Part shown: positions 8,939 through 17,390 of the stretch, in pieces | Position numbering within the stretch: position 1 is the first letter of the stretch | How the letters are laid out: each line of letters starts with the position of its first letter | Assembly: GCF_037658235.1 (NCBI RefSeq) | Contig: NZ_JBBJLN010000004.1 | Coordinates: 244,956-308,955, forward strand | Direction: 5' to 3' | Source: Yunchengibacter salinarum | GTDB lineage: Bacteria; Pseudomonadota; Alphaproteobacteria; Sphingomonadales; Kordiimonadaceae | Length of the DNA stretch: 64,000 nucleotides | Notes under the pieces: model-generated | The model's input: the letters and a program-made list of their open reading frames with translations, nothing else | Database searches by the model: none | Told to the model about the DNA's origin: nothing | Position numbers and translations under genes: made by a program

Positions 8939-9967
8939 TCAGGGTTTCCCGCCTTCACGCTGGCCATCCCGCGCATTCTCGATGGCGCGCCAGCGGGCCA
9001 CATTGCGATTATGATCACGCAGGGTGGTGGCAAAGGCATGGCCGCCGCTGCCGTCCGCCACAAAATACAGATAGGGCACATCCGCCGGATGCAGCACCGC
9101 GTGCAAGGCCGCCCGGCCCGGATTGGCGATGGGTGTGGGCGGCAGACCGTTCACCCGGTACGTGTTATAGGGGGTCGTGCGCCTCAGGTCGGCGCGGCTG
9201 AGGGGGCGGTCCAGCCCGGCACCGTCGGACAGGCCATAGCGCACGGTGGGATCGCTTTGCAGCCGCATACCCCGGTTCAGCCGGTTGATGAATACCGCCG
9301 CCACCTTGGCCCGTTCTTCCGGCACCGCCGTTTCCCGCTCCACGATGGAGGCGAGAATCACGGCCTCCCGCCTGCTGTCCAATGGCAGGCCCGCCTGCCG
9401 CGCCGGCCATAGCCGGTCCAGCAATGTTGCCTGGGCCGCCTGCATCCGGGCCACCAGCGCGCTGGCCCGGTCGCCACGGGTATAGGCATAGGTCTCCGGC
9501 AGCAGGGTTCCTTCGGCGGGCGGCGCGTCCAGATCATGGATCAGCGCCTCGGCGGCTTTCAGGCGGGCGCTCACGGCCCGGCTGGTCAGTCCTTCCGGCA
9601 GGCTCACAGCCCGCAGATACACGTCACCGCGCGCCAGTTTTTGCAGAAACGCCCGCAGGGTCAGGCCGGGGGCGAGGCGATATTCACCCACATGCATATC
9701 CCGCGACACACCCGTCATCCGCGCCGCCGCGCGCACCTGCCAGTGGGGCGGCAACCAGCCCGCCCGGCTTCCAGCCCGCGCCACGGCACCAAGCGACTGC
9801 CCCTGTTCCACCACCACCAGACGCGGCGTGGACAGCGGCAGCGGACGATCCAGGGCGGCGCGGATCACGCCCAAGGCCAGTGCCGCCAACAAGACGGCGC
9901 CAGCCAGGGCCGCCAGAATCAGGGCGGGCACATGGCGCCTGCCCGGCCAGACGCGACCGGCGGTCAT
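8939..9967 (-). CDS. mltG: Endolytic murein transglycosylase MltG
   Basis: Inner-membrane lytic transglycosylase (YceG family) that cuts nascent glycan strands and is thought to set their length. The 342-residue protein has one N-terminal membrane segment (about 13-36, ALILAALAGAVLLAALALGV), a LysM-like region, and the catalytic domain with the active-site stretch ILASIVERET. The family motifs LQSDPTVRYG and NTYRVNGLPPTPIANPG are present. It follows fabF by 14 bp, so the two are probably co-transcribed; fabF-mltG adjacency is common in alphaproteobacteria. Confidence 0.95.
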   Translation of the reverse strand: MTAGRVWPGRRHVPALILAALAGAVLLAALALGVIRAALDRPLPLSTPRLVVVEQGQSLGAVARAGSRAGWLPPHWQVRAAARMTGVSRDMHVGEYRLAPGLTLRAFLQKLARGDVYLRAVSLPEGLTSRAVSARLKAAEALIHDLDAPPAEGTLLPETYAYTRGDRASALVARMQAAQATLLDRLWPARQAGLPLDSRREAVILASIVERETAVPEERAKVAAVFINRLNRGMRLQSDPTVRYGLSDGAGLDRPLSRADLRRTTPYNTYRVNGLPPTPIANPGRAALHAVLHPADVPYLYFVADGSGGHAFATTLRDHNRNVARWRAIENARDGQREGGKP

Positions 9968-9982
9968 CTGCCCCGTCCGGGT

Positions 9983-11251
9983 CTAGCCATCAAAGGCGCG
10001 GAACAGGATGCTGGCATTGGTTCCACCGAAACCGAAGGAGTTGGACAGCGCCGTCGTGACCTTCCGTTCCTGTGCGGTATGCGGCACCAGATCGATATTC
10101 CTCGCCCCCTCCACGGGGTCATCCAGATTGAGCGTGGGTGGCACCACTCCGTCCCGAATGGCGAGGATGGAGAACAGCGCCTCCACCGCACCGGCGGCCC
10201 CCAGCAGGTGGCCGATGCTGGACTTGGTGGACGACATGGCGGCATTCTTCGCGCCACTGCCCAGCAGTTGGGTGACCGCCGACAGCTCCAGTTCGTCGCC
10301 AAGCGGCGTGGATGTGCCGTGGGCATTGATATAATCAATCTCGGCAGGGTCGATCCCGGCATTGCGCACCGCCGCCTGCATGGCCCGATAGCCGCCGCTG
10401 CCATCGGGCGCGGGCGCGGTCACATGATAGGCATCGCCGGACATGCCATATCCCACCACTTCCGCCAGGATGTTGGCGCCGCGTGCCTTGGCGTGCTCCA
10501 GTTCTTCCAGCACCAGCACCCCGGCGCCTTCGCCCATGACGAAGCCGTCACGCCCCGAATCCCAGGGTCGGGACGCTTTTTCCGGCGTGTCGTTATATTT
10601 GGTGGACAGCGCCTTGGCCTGCGCGAACCCGGCAAGCCCGATGCCGCAGATCGACGCCTCGGCACCGCCGCAGATCATCACGTCCGCATCGCCGAGCATG
10701 ATCATGCGTGCGGAATCGCCGATGGCATGGGTGCCGGTGGCACAGGCAGTGACCACGGCATGGTTGGGGCCCTTGTAGCCATAGCGGATGGACACATTGC
10801 CGGAGACCAGATTGATGATGGACCCGGCGATAAAGTGCGGACTGATCCGGCGGTGACCACGCTCTTTCAGGGTCACGGCGCTGTCGGCGATCCAGCTCAG
10901 GCCGCCGATACCGGCACCGATGGAAACGCCCGTGCGCAGGCACTCTTCCTCGCCGGGGTCACCCCAGCCGGCATCCCGGATCGCTTCGTCCGCCGCGCCC
11001 ATGCCATACAGGATGAAGTCATCCACCCGGCGCCGCTCCCGCGCGGTCATCACCTCATCGGGGTTGAAAGTACCGCCGCTGCCGTCGCCGCGCGGCACTT
11101 CGCAGGCAATGGTGCAGGGCATACCGGTGGCATCGAACAGGGTGATCGGCCCGGCGCCGCTTTCCCCGTTCACCAGGCGCGACCATGAGGTCTCACTGTC
11201 TTTTCCAAGCGGGGACACCATCCCCTTGCCGGTCACCACAACACGTCTCAT
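9983..11251 (-). CDS. fabF: 3-oxoacyl-ACP synthase II
   Basis: Condensing enzyme that elongates acyl-ACP with malonyl-ACP. I chose the ATG at 11251 (MRRVVVTGKGMVSPLG) because AAGGGGG lies just upstream and this is where family similarity begins; the frame stays open for another 52 codons without recognisable content. The 422-residue product has the thiolase-fold Cys in VTACATGTHAIGD and the two catalytic His segments NAHGTSTPLGD and SSIGHLLGAAGAVE. It follows acpP by 213 bp, and a candidate promoter lies in that gap. Confidence 0.96.
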   Translation of the reverse strand: MRRVVVTGKGMVSPLGKDSETSWSRLVNGESGAGPITLFDATGMPCTIACEVPRGDGSGGTFNPDEVMTARERRRVDDFILYGMGAADEAIRDAGWGDPGEEECLRTGVSIGAGIGGLSWIADSAVTLKERGHRRISPHFIAGSIINLVSGNVSIRYGYKGPNHAVVTACATGTHAIGDSARMIMLGDADVMICGGAEASICGIGLAGFAQAKALSTKYNDTPEKASRPWDSGRDGFVMGEGAGVLVLEELEHAKARGANILAEVVGYGMSGDAYHVTAPAPDGSGGYRAMQAAVRNAGIDPAEIDYINAHGTSTPLGDELELSAVTQLLGSGAKNAAMSSTKSSIGHLLGAAGAVEALFSILAIRDGVVPPTLNLDDPVEGARNIDLVPHTAQERKVTTALSNSFGFGGTNASILFRAFDG

Positions 11252-11336
11252 GCCGTCCCCCTTCATGGTCCAATGGCGTCGGTTCGGCGCGATTTCGCCG
11301 CAGAACCGGTTGCCGGGCCTCGAACGACCGGGCATC

Positions 11337-11365
11337 ACTTTACCCGTGCGCCGCACCCTATGCAA
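11337..11365 (-). promoter_or_regulatory. Candidate sigma70-type promoter for fabF
   Basis: On the minus strand TTGCAT and TAAAGT are separated by exactly 17 bp, about 80 nt before the fabF start, in the 213-bp gap after acpP. Spacing is ideal but the hexamers match consensus only partly. Confidence 0.3.
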
Positions 11366-11464
11366 AAAGGGCAGCCACCCTTGAACGGCGACTGCCACTT
11401 GTCTCATTCAGAGCCCGCCGATCCCGCCTGCCCCGTGCGGAGCCGGAAGGATCGCCAGCCAGTG

Positions 11465-11701
11465 TCAGCCCTTGGCCTTTTCAATATAGCCGATGGCGTC
11501 TTTCACGGTCTGAATGGTTTCGGCATCCTCGTCCGGGATCTCTATCTCGAACTCTTCCTCGAACGCCATGACCAGTTCAACCGTATCCAGGCTGTCAGCG
11601 CCCAGATCGTCAATGAAGCTGGCGGTTTCGGTCACTTTCTCGGCGTCAACGCCCAGATGCTCAACAACGATCTTCTTAACCTTTTCGGCGGTTTCACTCA
11701 T
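11465..11701 (-). CDS. acpP: Acyl carrier protein
   Basis: Small acidic carrier whose phosphopantetheine arm holds growing acyl chains. The 78-residue product starts at the ATG at 11701, with GAGGGA 8 nt upstream. A TTG two codons earlier sits too close to that site. The prosthetic-group serine is Ser37 in GADSLDTVEL, and the protein is very rich in Glu and Asp as expected. It lies between fabG (200 bp upstream) and fabF (213 bp downstream). Both gaps are wide for an operon, which fits acpP having its own strong promoter. Confidence 0.97.
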   Translation of the reverse strand: MSETAEKVKKIVVEHLGVDAEKVTETASFIDDLGADSLDTVELVMAFEEEFEIEIPDEDAETIQTVKDAIGYIEKAKG

Positions 11702-11901
11702 TTTCAATATCCCTCATTGGTTGGTGCGGTGGTGGTTCGGCGCACTGCCTTCCCCCGAACGCTATCATGGGTGCCGCACCAAGGTGCCAGTCACCCGATC
11801 GGTCAAAATTCGTCCTCGGCTCTATCACAGTTTGCCTGGCAAGCAAAGCCGGGATACGCCGTGTTCGCGCGGCAATCCGCTAGCACCACCGCGCGATCCC
11901 G

Positions 11902-12639
11902 CTAGATCATGGCCAGCCCGCCGTTCACATGCAAGGTCTGGCCGGTCACATAGCCCGCCGCGGGGCTTGCCAGATACAGAACCGCGGCGGCGATGTCATC
12001 CCCGGTGCCCAGTGTCCCGGCGGGAATGTTCCCGGTAATGCGGGCTTTCTGCTCATCGTCCAGCGCATCGGTCATGGCGGTCTCTATGAAACCGGGCGCC
12101 ACGCAGTTCACCGTGATCCCCCGGCTCGCCACCTCCTGCGCCAGCGCCTTTGACATGCCGATCATGCCCGCCTTGGCGGCGCAGTAATTGGCCTGCCCCG
12201 GATTGCCGGTGACCCCCACCACGGACGAGATATTGATGATCCGCCCGAAGCGCCCCTTCATCATGGGCCGGATCGCCGCGCGGGACAGGGAAAAGGCCGC
12301 ATCCAGATTGACCCGCATGACCGCGTCCCAGTCCGCGTCTTTCATGCGCATGGCCAATGTGTCCCGCGTCAGCCCGGCATTGTTCACCAGAATATCCAGC
12401 CCGCCGAGCGCGCCCGTGGTGTCCTTCATGAAGCCGTCCAGCCCGTCCCGGTCGGACAGGTCCACCGGCGCCACCTGCACCCGCTCGCCCAGGTCGTCGG
12501 CCAGCGCCTCCAGCTTTTCCCGGCGGGTGCCGCTGATCGCCACATGGGCACCGGCGCCGTGCAACATGCGCGCAATGGCATCCCCGATGCCGCCGGTGGC
12601 CCCGGTCACGAGCGCGCGTTTGCCGTTCAGTTCGAACAT
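11902..12639 (-). CDS. fabG: 3-oxoacyl-ACP reductase
   Basis: NADPH-dependent short-chain dehydrogenase that reduces 3-oxoacyl-ACP. The start at 12639 (MFELNGKRALVTGATGG) has GGAGG 7 nt upstream; an in-frame ATG seven codons earlier lacks one. The 245-residue protein shows the Rossmann motif TGATGGIG, NNAG, and the Ser-Tyr-Lys catalytic set (NISSVVG and YCAAK). Several SDR enzymes share these motifs; placement between fabD and acpP makes FabG the clear choice. Confidence 0.96.
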   Translation of the reverse strand: MFELNGKRALVTGATGGIGDAIARMLHGAGAHVAISGTRREKLEALADDLGERVQVAPVDLSDRDGLDGFMKDTTGALGGLDILVNNAGLTRDTLAMRMKDADWDAVMRVNLDAAFSLSRAAIRPMMKGRFGRIINISSVVGVTGNPGQANYCAAKAGMIGMSKALAQEVASRGITVNCVAPGFIETAMTDALDDEQKARITGNIPAGTLGTGDDIAAAVLYLASPAAGYVTGQTLHVNGGLAMI

Positions 12640-12687
12640 GGATTTTCCTCCGATTGGCATATGCCCCGAAACAAATCCGCCAGGGCC

Positions 12688-13626
12688 TCAAAGTCCGGCG
12701 ATGAAGGCATCGATATCGTCCGGCGTTTGTACGCTGACGGGCGTGAGAGCCCGGTCGATCCGGCGGGTCATGCCGGACAGCACCTTGCCGGCACCGATTT
12801 CCACCACCGTATCCACATTGTGCGAAGGCATGGCCGCCACGCTTTCGCGCCAGCGCACGCGGGCCGTAACCTGCTCCACCAGAAGGGCCTTCAGCCGCTC
12901 CGGCTCTGATTCAGGGGCCGCCGTCACATTGGTGATGACCGGCACCACCGGGGCCTTGAGCGCCACCGCATCAAGGGCGGCTTTCATCTCTTCGGCGGCG
13001 GGCTGCATCAGCGGGCAATGAAAAGGCGCGGAAACCGGCAGCATCATGGCCCGCTTGGTACCCCGTTCCTTCAGGGCATCAATGGCGGCGGCCACCGCAT
13101 CGCGGTGACCGGAAATCACCACCTGCCCCGGCGCATTATCGTTGGCGGCAACGCACACGCCCCGGCCCTGAACGGTTTCGCACACTTCTTCCACTATGCC
13201 GAGTTCGAGCCCCAGAATGGCGGCCATGGCGCCCTCACCCACCGGCACGGCCTTCTGCATGGCCTGCCCGCGCCGCTTCAAAAGCCGCGCCGTGGTGGCC
13301 AGATCAAGACTGCCCGCCGCGGCAAGCGCAGTATATTCGCCAAGCGAATGCCCCGCCACGAAAGCAGCCATATGGGACATGTGAACGCCGCTCTTTTCCA
13401 GCACGCGCATGATCGCCATGGATGTGGCCATCAAGGCGGGCTGGGTGTTTTCCGTCAGCTTCAGGTCTTCTTCGGGGCCTTCCACCATCAGGCGGAACAG
13501 GTTCTGCGACAGCGCGTCGTCCACTTCCGCGAATACGTCGCGGGCGGCGCTGTCCGCCTCCGCCAGTTCCTTGCCCATGCCAACGAACTGGCTGCCCTGG
13601 CCCGGAAAAACACATGCGCGTACCAA
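12688..13626 (-). CDS. fabD: Malonyl-CoA:ACP transacylase
   Basis: Loads malonyl groups onto ACP to prime fatty-acid elongation. The 312-residue protein has the N-terminal FPGQGSQ motif, the nucleophile elbow GHSLGEYTA, and the histidine segment SAPFHCPLM. The start appears to be TTG at 13626, immediately before VRACVFPGQGSQ; I see no in-frame ATG or GTG nearby, and the ribosome site is a plain run of Gs. It is first in the leftward fabD-fabG-acpP-fabF series and divergent from rpsF. Confidence 0.95.
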   Translation of the reverse strand: MVRACVFPGQGSQFVGMGKELAEADSAARDVFAEVDDALSQNLFRLMVEGPEEDLKLTENTQPALMATSMAIMRVLEKSGVHMSHMAAFVAGHSLGEYTALAAAGSLDLATTARLLKRRGQAMQKAVPVGEGAMAAILGLELGIVEEVCETVQGRGVCVAANDNAPGQVVISGHRDAVAAAIDALKERGTKRAMMLPVSAPFHCPLMQPAAEEMKAALDAVALKAPVVPVITNVTAAPESEPERLKALLVEQVTARVRWRESVAAMPSHNVDTVVEIGAGKVLSGMTRRIDRALTPVSVQTPDDIDAFIAGL

Positions 13627-13999
13627 GATCCCCGCCCCCTGAAACGATTGATGCCTATTTGCACCGATTGCTGTAAAACCGGGCGCGCCCCGCCCCGCAT
13701 TTCCGGGCGACGCATCCCTCTGCCAACGGCTCTTGGCACAGGCGCATTCCGCCTGGCAAGCCTTTTTGCGGGAACTTGCCGGTCCAGAAATTCACCGCGC
13801 TGGCGCCGTTTTCATAGCTTTGTGGTGCATTCGCGCCCTTGCCCCCTTGCGCGGGGGAGACGGTGGCGTTATAGAGGCGCCTTCTGCCGCTTCGGACCCG
13901 GTCGGGCAATCCCGCCGCCATCCCGCTGCGGCGGTTTCACGGAGAGCTGGAGGCATCCGTCATCGCGGCGGATGAGCGATCAGCACAAAGGAGAAAAAC
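13627..13999. other. 373-bp divergent spacer fabD / rpsF
   Basis: No coding sequence is supported here. It must hold the promoters of the leftward fab genes and the rightward S6-S18-L9 operon. The only clear signal I can name is the rightward promoter candidate at 13847-13875. The stretch near fabD (13660-13680) is locally AT-richer but shows no well-spaced hexamer pair. Confidence 0.6.
13847..13875 (+). promoter_or_regulatory. Candidate promoter for rpsF-rpsR-rplI
   Basis: TTGCGC at 13847-13852 and TATAGA at 13870-13875 are separated by 17 bp. This places transcription start roughly 115 nt upstream of rpsF, leaving room for an S6/S18 autoregulatory leader. I did not identify a specific leader structure. 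Confidence 0.4.
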
Positions 14000-14365
14000 A
14001 TGGCTTATTACGAGCATGTTTTCATTGCCCGGCAGGACGTGAGCGCCAGCCAGGCTGAAAACATCACCCAGGAGTTCACCGGGATCATTGAAGGTCTCGG
14101 CGGCAAGGTCACCAAGAACGAATATTGGGGCCTGAAAAACCTGGCCTACAAGATCAAGAAGAACCGCAAGGGCCACTATGTTCTGATGAACATTGATGCC
14201 CCCCATGCCGCCGTGGCGGAGATGGAGCGCAAGGCGCGCCTGAACGACGATGTGATTCGCTTCATGACCGTGCGCGTCGAGGAACTGGAAGAAGGCCCCA
14301 GCGCCTTCATGCGCAACAAATCCGACAAGGGTGACCGTCGCGGCCCCAGGAAGGAGGCCCGGTAA
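14000..14365 (+). CDS. rpsF: 30S ribosomal protein S6
   Basis: Small-subunit protein that binds the central domain of 16S rRNA together with S18. The 121-residue product starts MAYYEHVFIARQD and contains the S6 core with GLKNLAYKIKKNRKGHY. The ATG has AAGGAG 7 nt upstream. The stop codon overlaps the rpsR start by one base (TAATG), so the two partner proteins are translationally coupled. Confidence 0.98.
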   Translation: MAYYEHVFIARQDVSASQAENITQEFTGIIEGLGGKVTKNEYWGLKNLAYKIKKNRKGHYVLMNIDAPHAAVAEMERKARLNDDVIRFMTVRVEELEEGPSAFMRNKSDKGDRRGPRKEAR

Positions 14366-14592
14366 TGGCACGTCGTCCGTTTTTCCGTCGTCGCAAGACA
14401 TGCCCGTTTTCCGGCGATAACGCACCCACCATCGATTACAAGGACGTGAAGCTGCTTCAGCGCTATGTGTCCGAACGTGGCAAGATCGTTCCCAGCCGCA
14501 TCACCGCCGTTTCCGCCAAGAAACAGCGTGAGCTGGCCAAGGCGATCAAGCGGTCGCGGAATATCGCGCTGCTGCCGTTCATCGTGAAGTAA
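14365..14592 (+). CDS. rpsR: 30S ribosomal protein S18
   Basis: Small-subunit protein that forms a heterodimer with S6 on 16S rRNA. The 75-residue product is strongly basic (MARRPFFRRRKTCPFSG) and has the family segment IDYKDVKLLQRYVSERGKI. It overlaps rpsF by one base and is followed after 24 bp by rplI. Confidence 0.98.
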   Translation: MARRPFFRRRKTCPFSGDNAPTIDYKDVKLLQRYVSERGKIVPSRITAVSAKKQRELAKAIKRSRNIALLPFIVK

Positions 14593-14616
14593 CGCCCAAA
14601 CCCAAGGAGAAGGTTG

Positions 14617-15243
14617 ATGAACATCATCCTTATGGAACGGGTCGATAATCTCGGCCAGATGGGCGATACCGTCACGGTCAAGGACGGTTATGCCCGCAAT
14701 TTCCTGCTGCCCCAGGGCAAGGCCCTGCGTGCCACCGACGCCAACCGCGCCTATTTCGAAGCGGAGCGGGAGCGCCTGGAAGCGGAAAACCTGAAACGCC
14801 GCCAGGAAGCCGAAGCGGTCGCCGATCGCATTCGCGGCCTGAAAGTGGTTCTGGTGCGCGCCGCTGGCGACAGCGGCCAGCTTTATGGCTCCGTCGCCAG
14901 CCGCGATATCGCCGCCGCCGTGCGCGAACAGGGGGTCACCATCCGTCGCGGCCAGGTGATCCTGGACAAGGGCATCAAGTCTCTCGGCCTGCACGCGGTG
15001 GACATCAAGCTCCACCCCGAAGTCTATGTGACCGTCACCATCAATGTGGCGCGCAGCGAAGACGAGGCCGAAACCCAGTTCAAGACCGGCAATGTGGTGC
15101 GCGGCGACGAGCCCGACACCCCGTATGACGAGCAGGACGCCGAAGACGGTGTTATCGAGCCGGTGGACGAAGAACTGCTGGAAGAGATCGAGGAAGCCAC
15201 CGCGGACTCCGCGGACGAGGACGAAGACGCGGCAAACGCCTGA
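14617..15243 (+). CDS. rplI: 50S ribosomal protein L9, with long acidic C-terminal tail
   Basis: Large-subunit protein near the base of the L1 stalk that helps maintain reading frame. The ATG at 14617 has AAGGAG 7 nt upstream; a TTG codon just before it is not needed. The N-terminal domain (MNIILMERVDNLGQMGDTV) and the C-terminal rRNA-binding domain fill about 150 residues, the usual E. coli length. A further ~58 residues follow, dominated by Asp and Glu (e.g. PYDEQDAEDGVIEPVDEELL), giving 208 in all. Acidic L9 tails are known in alphaproteobacteria, but their role is not settled. A terminator follows. Confidence 0.96.
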   Translation: MNIILMERVDNLGQMGDTVTVKDGYARNFLLPQGKALRATDANRAYFEAERERLEAENLKRRQEAEAVADRIRGLKVVLVRAAGDSGQLYGSVASRDIAAAVREQGVTIRRGQVILDKGIKSLGLHAVDIKLHPEVYVTVTINVARSEDEAETQFKTGNVVRGDEPDTPYDEQDAEDGVIEPVDEELLEEIEEATADSADEDEDAANA

Positions 15244-15271
15244 CCGTCACCGTCCGGCCTCACATGATCCG

Positions 15272-15303
15272 CGCCTCCGGCCTTCGGGCCGGGGGCGTTT
15301 TTT
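15272..15303 (+). terminator. Intrinsic terminator after rplI
   Basis: An 11-bp GC-rich stem (one T-G pair) closed by a TTCG tetraloop at 15283-15286 is followed directly by six Ts at 15298-15303. It begins 29 nt after the rplI stop and separates the ribosomal operon from dnaB. Confidence 0.85.
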
Positions 15304-15345
15304 GTGACCCGCGCCCGGCCTTCCGCCCTCCACCTGCCCGACCAT

Positions 15346-15434
15346 TTATCCCCAGCTTATCCACAGACCGGGCAGATGGTTGTGGACTGATCGGGCGCAG
15401 CCCTTCCCCGCGCGCCCGTTCTGCTTTATCCAGA
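15346..15434 (+). promoter_or_regulatory. Cluster of DnaA-box-like 9-mers upstream of dnaB
   Basis: TTATCCACA, an exact DnaA box, lies at 15357-15365. TTATCCCCA (one mismatch) is 11 bp upstream at 15346-15354, on the same helical face. TTATCCAGA (one mismatch) lies at 15426-15434, and a reverse half-site TGTGGA at 15381-15386. All fall within 120 bp of the dnaB start. This suggests DnaA binding and probable DnaA control of helicase expression. The region is not AT-rich, so it does not look like a replication origin. Confidence 0.55.
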
Positions 15435-15464
15435 AAGGTGAAGCGCACATGAAGGATCGCCCCC

Positions 15465-16991
15465 ATGACCCTGCCACTGGAAACCCCGCCTGAGACCGAG
15501 GGTGCGGACACACCGCAATACCGCCAGGCACCCCATAATCTGGAGGCGGAGCAGGCCCTGCTCGGCGCCATTCTGGTCAATAACGAAGCGGCGCAGAAGG
15601 TGCAGGATTTTCTGCGCGATGAGCATTTCTTCGAACCCGTCCATGGCCGCATTTACAAGGCCGCCCTGAAACTGATGGACAAGGGCCAGGTGGCCGATCC
15701 GGTCAAGCTGAAGCCCTATTTCGAGTCGGACGACGCACTGCAAGACGTGGGCGGCGCGCAATATCTGGTGCGGCTGGCGGGCAGCGCCGCCACCATCATC
15801 AATGCGGAAGACTATGGCCGCACCATCTATGACATGGCGATCCGCCGTGACCTGATCACCATTGGCGAGCGCATGGTGCTGGATGCCTATGAAGCGGCTG
15901 TGGCCGAGGAGGCCACCGACCAGATCACGGAAGCGGAAGCCCGCCTGTTCGAACTGGCCGAGCAAGGCCAGATAGACAGCGGCGCGCAGGCTTTTGGCCG
16001 GGCGCTCGGCACCGCGCTCACCAATATCGAAAGCGCCTACAAGGACCCGTCGAGTCTGGCCGGGATCACCACCGGGCTGGAAAGCCTGAACGGCATGATC
16101 GGCGGTATGCACAAGTCGGACCTGACCATTCTGGCCGGGCGCCCGGCCATGGGCAAAACGGCGCTTGCCACCAATATCGCCTTCAATGCGGCCAGGCGCT
16201 ATCAGGAAGACATCCAGGCGGGCGGCGAACCGGCGGACAGCAAGGGTGCCGTGGTGGCGTTCTTCAGCCTGGAGATGTCAGCGGATCAGTTGGCCGCGCG
16301 GATATTGTCGGATCGCGCGAACCTGCATTATGACGGCGCGAACGCGATCCAGAGCCATGCCATGCGCCAGGGCAAGCTGGATCAGGAGCAGTTCAACGCC
16401 ATTTCCCGCGCCGCCATGGAGCTGGAAGACCTGCCGCTTTTCATCGATGACACGCCCAGCCTGTCCATCTCCGCGCTGAGGACGCGCGCGCGGCGGCTGA
16501 AGCGCCAGTACGGGCTTGGCATGGTGGTAATCGACTATTTGCAGCTTCTGCGCGGCACCGGTCGCGGCACGGCGGGCGAAAGCCGGGTGCAGGAAATCTC
16601 GGAAATCACGCGCGGGCTGAAGGCGCTGGCCAAGGAACTGCATGTGCCGGTCATGGCGCTGTCACAGCTAAGCCGGTCTGTGGAAAGCCGGGAAAACAAG
16701 CGCCCCATGCTGTCGGACCTGCGCGAGTCCGGCTCCATCGAGCAGGACGCGGACATGGTGATGTTCATTTTCCGGGAAGAATATTACAAGGAAAAGGAAA
16801 TGCCGTCCGAAAGCGAGACGGAAAAACACGCCGCCTGGAAGCAGGACATGGAAAACCTGTACGGCAAGGCGGAAGTGATCATTTCCAAACAGCGCCACGG
16901 CCCGGTGGGTACGGTGAAGTTGCGCTTCGAAAAGGAAACCACCCGCTTTTCCGACCTGGCCGACGAAGACCACCTGCCGGAACAGTTTTAA
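15465..16991 (+). CDS. dnaB: Replicative DNA helicase
   Basis: Hexameric 5'-3' helicase that drives the replication fork. The 508-residue protein has the N-terminal DnaB domain (PHNLEAEQALLGAIL) and a RecA-like C-terminal domain with Walker A GRPAMGKTALA. The Walker B region follows (VVIDYLQLLRG), with the DnaB-specific LSQLSRSVESR and RESGSIEQDADMV segments. No intein is present. The ATG at 15465 has AAGGA 8 nt upstream. It lies downstream of the rplI terminator and has its own regulatory region with DnaA-box-like sites. Confidence 0.97.
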   Translation: MTLPLETPPETEGADTPQYRQAPHNLEAEQALLGAILVNNEAAQKVQDFLRDEHFFEPVHGRIYKAALKLMDKGQVADPVKLKPYFESDDALQDVGGAQYLVRLAGSAATIINAEDYGRTIYDMAIRRDLITIGERMVLDAYEAAVAEEATDQITEAEARLFELAEQGQIDSGAQAFGRALGTALTNIESAYKDPSSLAGITTGLESLNGMIGGMHKSDLTILAGRPAMGKTALATNIAFNAARRYQEDIQAGGEPADSKGAVVAFFSLEMSADQLAARILSDRANLHYDGANAIQSHAMRQGKLDQEQFNAISRAAMELEDLPLFIDDTPSLSISALRTRARRLKRQYGLGMVVIDYLQLLRGTGRGTAGESRVQEISEITRGLKALAKELHVPVMALSQLSRSVESRENKRPMLSDLRESGSIEQDADMVMFIFREEYYKEKEMPSESETEKHAAWKQDMENLYGKAEVIISKQRHGPVGTVKLRFEKETTRFSDLADEDHLPEQF

Positions 16992-17048
16992 CCGCTTTCT
17001 GGGGCGGGCGGCAAAGCCATTCCCCGAACCGGAAATCCCGCAAAAACC

Positions 17049-17390
17049 TTACAGGGCACCCATCATGTTGCGGCTGACCCTGGGCAGGGTCAGGCGCAGG
17101 CCGTCCATGGCGGGGCTCAGCACGATCTGGCAGCCGAGCCGCGACGTGGCGGTCACACCGGCGGCCAGGTCCAGCATTTCCTCTTCCTCCTCGCAGGACT
17201 CGGGCAGGCGGTCAAAATCCGCATCATCCACGATCACATGACAGGTGGAACAGGCCATATGCCCCTCGCAGGTGCCTTCCATGTCCAGCCCCAGTTCCTG
17301 CGCCAGTTGCAGCACGGTGGTACCCGGCTCGGCGCGGCCTTCCACCACCGTGCCATCGGGCTGGATAAAGGTAACGCTAATGGTGCTCAT
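17049..17390 (-). CDS. fdx: ISC-type [2Fe-2S] ferredoxin
   Basis: Electron carrier used in Fe-S cluster assembly. The 113-residue protein has the four cluster ligands Cys41, Cys47, Cys50 and Cys87 in the C-x5-C-x2-C-x36-C arrangement of adrenodoxin/ISC ferredoxins (CEGHMACSTC, then LGC). Its start overlaps the stop of the upstream cysteine desulfurase by 4 bp, so electron donor and sulfur donor are probably made together. The gene symbol rests on family type; no iscU or hscA lies nearby. Confidence 0.9.
   Translation of the reverse strand: MSTISVTFIQPDGTVVEGRAEPGTTVLQLAQELGLDMEGTCEGHMACSTCHVIVDDADFDRLPESCEEEEEMLDLAAGVTATSRLGCQIVLSPAMDGLRLTLPRVSRNMMGAL

Noticed and set aside
15304..15464. Chromosomal replication origin at the DnaA boxes
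   Set aside because: There is no AT-rich unwinding element and only 3-4 boxes; the site lies in a promoter-sized gap before dnaB. Promoter control is the simpler reading.
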